A DNA stretch of 6,735 nt from Coriobacteriales bacterium (lineage in GTDB: Bacteria; Actinomycetota; Coriobacteriia; Coriobacteriales; UBA8131): NCBI GenBank assembly GCA_031286975.1, contig JAITTM010000127.1, positions 1 through 6,735 on the forward strand, in the 5' to 3' direction. The translations under genes were made by a program, and so were the position numbers. The number at the start of each line of letters is the position of its first letter. Position 1 is the stretch's first letter. Of the stretch, positions 1-4,755 are shown one piece after another. A model generated the notes under the pieces. That model saw only the letters and a list, made by a program, of their open reading frames with translations. It ran no database searches and had not been told where the DNA came from.

Positions 1-819
1 AAAACCGGGCGTGCCGGAGACAGGCACCTCGCCCTCCTGCCCTGCCTCGTCTCCCCGCCCCACTCCCGTCCTCTTGTCCTCACCCGCAACAACCGTCTGC
101 AACTCGTCTGTCTCAGCATCGGTCAACGCAGCGGGCTTGCGAGCGACCTCGCTTGCCATCTCAAGGGTGGTGAGTGCAGCACGACCGTCGCCACCCGCCA
201 TCACCGTGATGGCCTTGAGCGCCGCCTCGGTGAGGGTGTAGCCACCCGCCAAGCCCTTGTCGCTGTTGAGGGCATGCGTGACGATCTGCTCGATGTCCGC
301 ATCAGCAAGCGTCTTGAACTCGATGACACGCGAGCGCGAGATGAGCGCGCTGTTGACCTCGAAGAAGGGATTCTCGGTAGTGGCACCGATGAGCACCACA
401 ACGCGATCCTCCACCGCATGGAGCAGCGCATCTTGCTGCGAGCGCGAAAAGCGGTGTATCTCGTCCACAAAGAGGATGGTGCGCATGTTTTGCAGGGTGA
501 GCCGCTTTTGTGCCTCGTCAATCACGCGGCGCAGGTCGCCCACGCCACCGCTCACAGCAGAGACCTCGGTAAAGTGTGCGCGGGTGACCTGCGCGATGAT
601 GCGCGCCAACGTGGTTTTGCCGGTGCCTGCTGGTCCAAAGAGGATGATGGAGCTGAGCGTGTCGCTCTCGATGGCGCTGCGCAACCAGGTGCCCTCGCCC
701 ACCACCTCAAGCTGCCCCACCAACTCCTCGAGTGTACGGGGCCGCATGCGCACGGCAAGCGGCGCCACGCTACTCAGCGCATTGCGCTCCATATCGGTAA
801 ACAAGGTTTCCATGTGCAT
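1..819 (-). CDS. rarA: RarA (MgsA/WHIP-family) AAA+ replication-associated recombination ATPase, 3' end cut off by window edge
   Basis: Cytoplasmic AAA+ ATPase that acts at stalled replication forks with SSB and the clamp-loader machinery. The 273 visible codons hold the N-terminal half of a family usually near 430-450 aa. Seen: APLAVRMRP at 19-27, Walker A GPAGTGKTT at 62-70, Walker B ILFVDEIHRF at 115-124, sensor 1 GATTENP at 145-151, the SRSR arginine-finger region at 161-164, and the sensor 2 lid GGDGRAALTTLE at 209-220. GATTENPFF and the HRF of Walker B are characteristic of RarA and separate it from RuvB and DnaX. After about residue 240 the protein becomes a Gly/Glu/Asp-rich low-complexity stretch where relatives go quickly into the C-terminal domain, so an insertion is likely. 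Start: ATG at 819 lies 6 nt after a GGGG run; the in-frame ATG at 813 (METLF, as relatives commonly begin) is the alternative. It lies directly downstream of the ncRNA gene on the same strand. Confidence 0.95.
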   Translation of the reverse strand, partial: MHMETLFTDMERNALSSVAPLAVRMRPRTLEELVGQLEVVGEGTWLRSAIESDTLSSIILFGPAGTGKTTLARIIAQVTRAHFTEVSAVSGGVGDLRRVIDEAQKRLTLQNMRTILFVDEIHRFSRSQQDALLHAVEDRVVVLIGATTENPFFEVNSALISRSRVIEFKTLADADIEQIVTHALNSDKGLAGGYTLTEAALKAITVMAGGDGRAALTTLEMASEVARKPAALTDAETDELQTVVAGEDKRTGVGRGDEAGQEGEVPVSGTPGF

Positions 820-894
820 ATGGTACCCCAAAACCTGCGTGAAGGGGCAGCCAGGGAGACGGAGTGTCAGAAACGGGGGGTCTCCCTTGACTGC

Positions 895-926
895 AAAAAC
901 GCCTCTGGAATAATCCAGAGGCGTTT
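895..926 (-). terminator. Intrinsic terminator of the ncRNA gene, upstream of rarA
   Basis: A perfect 13-bp stem (AAACGCCTCTGGA and its complement, loop of 4) is followed on the minus strand by TTTTT. It would end the ncRNA about 75 bases before the rarA start, so rarA needs readthrough or its own promoter, which I could not identify. On the plus strand the T-run is shorter (GTTTATT), so leftward use is favoured. Confidence 0.85.
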
Positions 927-1100
927 ATTCGCGTCACCCCATCCTCGAGCCGGAAGGATGAACCCACCTAAAAAGGTGGGTACCCGCATCGTGATTTCCA
1001 GCTTCCTCACCAATGAAGGATACCTGTACGCCACAATATCTGGGCTCCCTATTTACGCATGTCGGTCCATCTAATAGACCGGACTCGCGAATGAGGCTAC
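895..1100 (-). ncRNA. ssrS: Candidate 6S RNA (RNA polymerase regulator)
   Basis: Seen: a complete small-RNA gene without an ORF. It has a promoter at 1106-1133, a predicted start near 1100, a body of about 166 nt (1092 down to 927) and a terminator at 897-926 with five U. The body's ends pair perfectly over 7 bp (ATTCGCG with CGCGAAT). Inside, GATGGACC pairs with GGTTCATC, then a central bubble contains TAAATA. Next comes a long arm: GGGAGCCC with GGGTACCC, ATTGTG with CACGAT, CAG with CTG, and TCCTT with GAGGA around the end loop. A closed rod with a central bubble and this size is the 6S RNA plan, a mimic of an open promoter that binds sigma-A/70 RNA polymerase. I recall 6S genes lying near rarA in some Gram-positive bacteria, which is weak support. 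Competing hairpins (ACCCACC/AGGTGGGT, ATCCT/AGGAT) are also possible. The alternative is a structured leader of rarA, but the terminator stem does not share bases with the closing stem, as a switch would need. Confidence 0.55.
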
Positions 1101-1105
1101 CTAAG

Positions 1106-1133
1106 AGTATAGCCAAATTTTCAGCCACTGCAA
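1106..1133 (-). promoter_or_regulatory. Promoter of the ncRNA gene
   Basis: On the minus strand, TTGCAG (1133-1128) and TATACT (1111-1106) are separated by 16 bp. This is a good sigma-A/70-like -10 and a fair -35, and it places the start of transcription about 7 nt before the closing stem of the ncRNA. Confidence 0.6.
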
Positions 1134-1147
1134 GACCGTTCACCGCT

Positions 1148-1178
1148 TTCTTGAAAGTTCTTGAAAGCTTCTTGAAAG
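1148..1178. repeat. Three tandem copies of TTCTTGAAAG in helical phase
   Basis: Copies at 1148-1157, 1158-1167 and 1169-1178 are identical, with spacings of 10 and 11 bp, about one turn of DNA. The block lies 15 bp behind the -35 of the ncRNA promoter and about 105 bp before the lipoprotein promoter. It could bind a regulator along one face of the helix. Confidence 0.7.
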
Positions 1179-1256
1179 CACCACAAAATCCACGGGCTTC
1201 TCCCTTGATTCAAGCGAGCCTGAACACCTTAAAATGTCTTTTCAAAAAAATTGATT

Positions 1257-1289
1257 TTGCGTGTGACTTGTTGGCATTTCTGGTAAACT
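1257..1289 (+). promoter_or_regulatory. Possible promoter of the lipoprotein gene
   Basis: TGGTAAACT at 1281-1289 reads as an extended -10 (TG, one base, TAAACT). There is no good -35; TGTGAC at 1262-1267 with a 16-bp gap is the best, and TTGCGT at 1257 is too far. It lies 43 bp before the start codon. Confidence 0.35.
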
Positions 1290-1332
1290 GAGCACTCGTA
1301 AGTCTCAAATCACCTGACCGAGGAGGGGTAAC

Positions 1333-1890
1333 ATGAGGAAACTTGTACTGGTACTGATGTCTGCGTTGCTTGCTTTGTCTGCTTTGGCTCTTGTGGGCTG
1401 CGGCAAAAATGATGAGGCTGTCATCCGTGAAGGGCTGACAGCGGAGCTTGATGAGTTCAAGGACGCGAACTCGGCATCCTATGCGCTCCTAGTATCTGAA
1501 ATGAGCGCTCTGGGTGATATCGGCATTGACAGCAGCGCGTTTATCGCGTCATGGCTTGACGGCTTTGCCTACTCCGTCGGTGACATCAAGATCGATGGTG
1601 ATGCCGCAACAGCAACCGTTGATATCACCGTGAAGCAGCTTGGTCCCGCTATGGAAGCCGCGATGGAGCAGGTAACCGCAATGCAGGACAACCCTTCTTG
1701 GGCAAGCAAGTCAGAAGCTGAGGTCATGGCGGCAATCGGCAGCTACTTTACTGAGGCGCTGGCCGCAGAGCCCCTTGCCACGACCACCATCACCCTGGAT
1801 TACGTAATGGCGGATAATGCCTGGCAGCCCGGTCCGAACTTTGAGAGTTCCGTTGTGCAGGCCTTTGCCGGCGAGAGCTCACTGTTCTAG
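1333..1890 (+). CDS. Predicted lipoprotein of unknown function, 185 aa
   Basis: An exported, membrane-anchored protein. A short basic start (MRK), a hydrophobic segment at about 4-21 and the lipobox LVGC ending at Cys23 predict cleavage by signal peptidase II. The mature part is acidic, begins with an E/D-rich helix region (about 28-60), then has a region with alternating strands (YSVGDIKIDGDAATATVDITVKQ, about 78-101 in outline), a helix, and a second strand (TTTITLDYVMADNAW, 149-163) before a terminal helix. This helix-plus-sheet order resembles small NTF2-like lipoproteins (DUF4878/DUF5105 type) of Gram-positive anaerobes, but I claim no family. The start is supported by AGGAGGGG at 1321-1328. 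It is a single gene: ncRNA/rarA are divergent upstream and a terminator follows 20 bp after the stop. Ligand or partner is unknown. Confidence 0.88.
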   Translation: MRKLVLVLMSALLALSALALVGCGKNDEAVIREGLTAELDEFKDANSASYALLVSEMSALGDIGIDSSAFIASWLDGFAYSVGDIKIDGDAATATVDITVKQLGPAMEAAMEQVTAMQDNPSWASKSEAEVMAAIGSYFTEALAAEPLATTTITLDYVMADNAWQPGPNFESSVVQAFAGESSLF

Positions 1891-1910
1891 GATTGCATAC
1901 CATAGGTTGC

Positions 1911-1941
1911 AAAAGCGCCCCTTGCGAGGGGCGCTTTTTTT
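1911..1941 (+). terminator. Strong intrinsic terminator after the lipoprotein gene, probably bidirectional
   Basis: The stem AAAAGCGCCCC / GGGGCGCTTTT (11 bp, loop TTGCGA) is followed by seven T (1935-1941). On the minus strand the four A at 1911-1914 become a T-run, so it can also stop leftward transcription from the nifB-like gene that ends at 2017. Confidence 0.93.
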
Positions 1942-1980
1942 GTGGGACACGTTCTTTGGCTGTGGGCCACGCTCTTTGGC
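1941..1980. repeat. Tandem duplication of a 20-bp unit behind the terminator
   Basis: Units at 1941-1960 and 1961-1980 match at 18 of 20 positions (TGTGGG, A or C, CACG, T or C, TCTTTGGC). They fill most of the non-coding gap between the terminator and the end of the nifB-like gene. No other feature is seen in 1942-2016. Confidence 0.8.
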
Positions 1981-2016
1981 CGGATTCCGCAGATATGTGG
2001 AGGATGACGCAGGGCA

Positions 2017-2955
2017 CTAGCCGTGGGAGAAGGTATTCTCCTGGCGCACGCGATTGCGGTAGATCTGCTCGCCGTAATCTTTGCCGCCGGGAACACCGAT
2101 GGCATCGGCACGGCAATGCTGGCAATGGCGAAATACCGTGAGGTGCCGCTCGGCATCGGCGCGAGCAGCGTCGATAAGCACGCAACTGGGAGCTGCAACG
2201 TCTGACATAAGCGCGTTGGGAATAAGCGGGATGATGTTGTAGAGACCCGCCCCAGCCTTCTTGACTGTGTGCGCGATTCTGCCGATGTGCGCGTCATTGA
2301 CTCCGGGCACCAGCACGGTGTTGACCTTGATGAGAACCCCGGCCTCCGCAGCGAGACGTATGCCCTCCAACTGGTTGACGATGAGCAGCTCCGCGGCCGC
2401 AAGCCCTGTGTAGAGCCTGCCCTTGTAGACCACGCGGTCGTTGATCTGCGCAAGACGCCGCGGATCGACCTCGTTAACCGTCACGGTCAAGGTGTCGATA
2501 CCAACCTCCAGCAGCTCCTCGATTTTGTCCGCAAGCAAGAGACCGTTGGTGCTCATGCAACGAATCATCTGGGGAAACGCGGCCTTGACCAGGCGGAAGG
2601 TCTTGAAGGCATGGGGGGTCGCCAGCGTGTCACCAGGACCCGCGATGCCCACCACTGTAATATCGGGGGCAAGGGCGACTGCTTGACCCACAACATCGAG
2701 CGCAGCCTCGGGGGTGAGTATCTCGCCGGTGACGCCGGGACGCTGGTCGGTGGTGTTGATGGAGCGCTCGCAGAACTTGCAGGCGATGTTGCAAGCGGGA
2801 CTGACGGGCAGGTGGATGCGCCCCTTGTTATTGGGCTTGCCACCCAGCGCAAAGCAGGGGTGCTTGGCCTGCAGGTTATCCAACGTGCAGGAGACGGTTG
2901 CGCGGGCGTTGAACTGATTGTGGTGGGCGGTGACTTCACGCACGGTGCTGGTCAT
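2017..2955 (-). CDS. NifB-like radical SAM protein without NifX domain, 312 aa
   Basis: Cytoplasmic radical SAM enzyme related to NifB, which joins two [4Fe-4S] clusters with a SAM-derived carbide to form NifB-co for nitrogenase. Seen: HPC at 32-34, RIHLPVSPACN from 46, the SAM-cluster motif C55-x3-C59-x2-C62, RPGVTG at 72-77, IAGPGD at 104-109, CMSTNG at 133-138, VTVNEVDP at 158-165, VNTVLVPGVND at 211-221 and the C-terminal HCQHCRADAIG at 277-287. These are NifB-family signatures over almost the whole length, and the C-terminal NifX domain of long NifBs is absent. The conserved cysteine that follows the CX3CX2C motif in nitrogenase NifB (in CNRKxDC) is missing here: CERSINTTDQRPG. The start ATG at 2955 has GGGGAG 5 nt before it and lies 2 nt after the stop of the NifX-like gene, so translation is probably coupled. 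No nifHDK is in the window; the true product may differ from nitrogenase cofactor. Confidence 0.88.
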   Translation of the reverse strand: MTSTVREVTAHHNQFNARATVSCTLDNLQAKHPCFALGGKPNNKGRIHLPVSPACNIACKFCERSINTTDQRPGVTGEILTPEAALDVVGQAVALAPDITVVGIAGPGDTLATPHAFKTFRLVKAAFPQMIRCMSTNGLLLADKIEELLEVGIDTLTVTVNEVDPRRLAQINDRVVYKGRLYTGLAAAELLIVNQLEGIRLAAEAGVLIKVNTVLVPGVNDAHIGRIAHTVKKAGAGLYNIIPLIPNALMSDVAAPSCVLIDAARADAERHLTVFRHCQHCRADAIGVPGGKDYGEQIYRNRVRQENTFSHG

Positions 2956-2957
2956 GG

Positions 2958-3422
2958 TTACTCCCCTACTGGTGCTGGTCGTCGGTCATTGGTGCCGATA
3001 GCTGACACTGGTCGCTGGTCGCTTGGCCGCTGGTTGCCGGTGCCGGTAGCTGGCGTTGGCTCGCCAATGTCAGATTGCTTTTCCTGAACGTCCAACAGAT
3101 GCTCGCTGATGATGGCGCTCAGTATCTCGTCCACAAAGCCGCGGCCCTCAAAGACCCGCAAGCCGTGGTTGATCACGTAGCTGGCTGCGCCGGGGCCTAT
3201 CTGTCCCACAACAACTGCCTCACAATCGTGCAGGATTGCAAGCACGGCATCAAACGAGCTGGTGTTATGCCCCTGCCCCCTGCAGGAGGGATCGACCAAG
3301 CGCGTCTCGATAAAGCTGTACCCCTCGTCGTCAAGTTCAACGATATGAAACCTGTCCGCATGCCCAAAGTGCGTGTGCACCACCTTGCCATCGGTTGTCG
3401 CTACCGCTACCAGATGCGTCAT
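2958..3422 (-). CDS. NifX/NafY-type iron-molybdenum cofactor-binding protein, 154 aa
   Basis: Small cytoplasmic protein of the dinitrogenase iron-molybdenum cofactor family, which binds or carries Fe-S(-Mo) cofactor precursors. Seen: HFGHADRFHIVEL at 18-30, ETRLVDPSCRGQGHN at 39-53, LHDCEAVVVGQIGPGAASYVINHGLRVF at about 64-91 and EILSAIISEHLL at 99-110, the usual domain order in about 110 residues. From residue 113 a Pro/Gln/Arg/Gly-rich tail follows, holding an imperfect internal duplication (ATGTGNQRP and AIGTNDRRP, 16 residues apart). It is the first gene of a two-gene operon with the NifB-like gene, equal to the C-terminal domain of fused NifBs. The start ATG at 3422 is preceded by AGGA (5 nt) and AAGGAG (12 nt). 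Proposed expression is from the promoter at 3567-3595, with a leader of about 138 nt. Confidence 0.87.
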   Translation of the reverse strand: MTHLVAVATTDGKVVHTHFGHADRFHIVELDDEGYSFIETRLVDPSCRGQGHNTSSFDAVLAILHDCEAVVVGQIGPGAASYVINHGLRVFEGRGFVDEILSAIISEHLLDVQEKQSDIGEPTPATGTGNQRPSDQRPVSAIGTNDRRPAPVGE

Positions 3423-3525
3423 CGCTGTCCTACTCTCCTTGTCGTTACTCCCCTGATAATGCCAGCCGATTGTTTCAAGCAGGCAAACAAACGTTTAACA
3501 CTGTCCAAAGACACAGGGGCTGCCA

Positions 3526-3541
3526 CGGCGAGAAGACGCCG
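3526..3541 (-). other. Small hairpin in the leader of the NifX/NifB operon
   Basis: CGGCG and CGCCG form a 5-bp GC-only stem around a 6-nt loop. There is no T-run next to it, so it is not a plain terminator; a role in mRNA stability is possible. Confidence 0.35.
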
Positions 3542-3566
3542 CAACAGCACTAAGTCTAGTTAACTT

Positions 3567-3595
3567 ATGATATTAGTAAGGTTACTAAAAAGCAA
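3567..3595 (-). promoter_or_regulatory. Proposed promoter of the NifX/NifB operon with a dyad operator in its spacer
   Basis: On the minus strand TTGCTT (3595-3590) and TATCAT (3572-3567) are 17 bp apart. The spacer holds the perfect dyad TTAGTAAGGTTACTAA (3573-3588: 7-bp arms, 2-bp centre). The 8-bp palindrome AGTTAACT (3558-3565) lies at the expected start of transcription. A repressor bound there would block RNA polymerase directly. No other promoter of this quality is seen before 3422. Confidence 0.5.
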
Positions 3596-3646
3596 GCCCA
3601 GTTTTGGGAGAAGGGCGAGCGGTGTCTCTCTGCGTGTTCCAAGCGC

Positions 3647-3672
3647 TATAAAGACCATTATCAGTGTGATAA
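3647..3672 (+). promoter_or_regulatory. Likely lysR promoter region with a LysR-type box
   Basis: TATAAA at 3647-3652 is a good -10, with only weak -35 candidates (TGTCTC at 3623-3628). Just downstream TTATCA-GTG-TGATAA (3658-3672) is a perfect 15-bp dyad, and TATCAGTGTGATA within it fits the T-N11-A rule for LysR-type sites. Its place at the expected start of transcription suggests autorepression. Confidence 0.5.
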
Positions 3673-3725
3673 AGTGGGCATCCACCGTTTTATCGATGGC
3701 AGAATGAGCGATTGATTGCTGCAAG

Positions 3726-3731
3726 AAGGAG
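3726..3731 (+). promoter_or_regulatory. Ribosome binding site that fixes the lysR start
   Basis: AAGGAG lies 4 nt before ATG 3736. The open frame reaches back to a TTG at 3712, but that lacks a binding site and adds 8 residues before the usual LysR N-terminus, so 3736 is preferred. Confidence 0.75.
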
Positions 3732-3735
3732 CACC

Positions 3736-4683
3736 ATGAGAATAGAGTATCTCAGAGAATTCATCGCTTTATCAAGAACCTTGAACCTGACAGCAACAGC
3801 CAAGGACCTGAACATCACGCAGCCCGCGATAAGCAATCATATGAAGGCACTCGAAAAGGAAGTGGGTGTTGCCCTCTTCCAGAGAAATGATGCGATGAAG
3901 GGCCGCGCCTCTAAGATGACGGTAGCAGGTCGATCTTTTCTCGAAAGTGTCGAGAAGATTGTAGGGCTCTACGATCAGGCAAAGTCAGAAGCTCGTGCGG
4001 CAGCCAAGGATAGTAGCGGTGAGCTGATTTTCAGACTCCCGCGGTCAGAGATGGCCGCTACTGTTTTTTCTCTGATATATGAATTCAAAGAACGATACCC
4101 AAATATTGCTGTCGAATTACGCTCTTGGAGTCCAATCGACTTGATAGAAGAGCTTGCCCAAGGGGAGATTGACTGCGGATGCATCGGTAGTCTGATCTGT
4201 GAGAAAGAGATGTACTCAGAAGAATTCGACATAGATATATTCCCCTTTGAAATGCTGGAACTCTTCTGCGTAACAGACAAAGCGAATGCCTTGAACAAGA
4301 TCTCGTCTCTCTCAATAGAGGATCTATCTGAAACGGAGATCCTTATCCCTGCGAATCAAAAATCCCTTGCGGCAAAATACGCGCTGAACAATATCTTCAG
4401 CGCGTATGACATCACGCCATGCTTCAAAACGGTTTACTGTGATTCCGTTGAGGATTTCATATCGACCAAAATCGGATTACATGCTGCTTTTCTACTGGAT
4501 TCCTGGTGGGCTCAATGGTCGCTGTTAAAGGCACGAAAGGATTGTATAGCCCGACCCTTTGAGCCAAGAATCGCTCTGCAGTTTTGTTTTGCGAGCCGCC
4601 ATAATAGACAGAATAAGTCGCTCATTCTTTTCAAATCATTTGTTGAGCAGAAGTTTTTGGAGAATATCTCCAAAGAATCGTAA
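3736..4683 (+). CDS. LysR-type transcriptional regulator, 315 aa
   Basis: DNA-binding regulator. The N-terminal winged helix-turn-helix at 1-60 is typical: LREFIALSRTLNLTATAKDLNITQPAISNHMKALEKEVG is the family pattern, with the recognition helix around 28-40. A linker helix follows at about 65-92 and a two-lobed effector-binding domain from 95 to the end. The length is normal for the family. Odd: the usual GxxDLGI turn of the first lobe is GEIDCGCIGSLIC, giving Cys147, Cys149 and Cys155, with eight cysteines in the effector domain. This could mean redox, metal or thiol-reactive sensing, though it is unproven. The gene is divergent from the NifX/NifB operon (313-bp gap) and convergent with the flavoprotein gene. 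The LysR box at its own promoter suggests autoregulation. Sampled GC is 37-47%, lower than rarA and nifB-like. Confidence 0.95.
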   Translation: MRIEYLREFIALSRTLNLTATAKDLNITQPAISNHMKALEKEVGVALFQRNDAMKGRASKMTVAGRSFLESVEKIVGLYDQAKSEARAAAKDSSGELIFRLPRSEMAATVFSLIYEFKERYPNIAVELRSWSPIDLIEELAQGEIDCGCIGSLICEKEMYSEEFDIDIFPFEMLELFCVTDKANALNKISSLSIEDLSETEILIPANQKSLAAKYALNNIFSAYDITPCFKTVYCDSVEDFISTKIGLHAAFLLDSWWAQWSLLKARKDCIARPFEPRIALQFCFASRHNRQNKSLILFKSFVEQKFLENISKES

Positions 4684-4688
4684 CAAGC

Positions 4689-4728
4689 ATAGACAGGGGC
4701 GACTTTTCCGTTTGTCACCCCTGTCTAT
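4689..4728. terminator. Hairpin between the convergent lysR and flavoprotein genes
   Basis: ATAGACAGGGG pairs with CCCCTGTCTAT (11 bp), extended inside by GAC/GTC after one mismatch, with a 10-nt loop. It sits 5 bp after the lysR stop and 27 bp from the flavoprotein stop. Neither side has a proper T-run, so it may work as a weak bidirectional terminator or as an mRNA 3' end protector. Confidence 0.6.
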
Positions 4729-4755
4729 TGGTTGTTCTATCAGCTGTTGGGTACC

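Noticed and set aside
257..1074. Long open frames on the plus strand opposite rarA (218 and 266 codons)
   Set aside because: They mirror the high-GC rarA gene on the other strand, have no domain pattern, and one runs through the ncRNA gene and its terminator.
895..1100. T-box leader or riboswitch controlling rarA
   Set aside because: GGGTGACGCG resembles only part of the T-box sequence AGGGTGGNACCGCG, the terminator stem shares no bases with the closing stem, and rarA is not a tRNA-linked or metabolite gene. It remains the main alternative to 6S RNA.
2269..3087. A 272-codon open frame on the plus strand opposite the NifB-like gene
   Set aside because: The minus strand encodes clear NifB motifs in order; this frame has none and crosses the operon's gene junction.
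3712..3735. TTG at 3712 as the lysR start
   Set aside because: ATG 3736 has AAGGAG in front and gives the standard LysR N-terminus.
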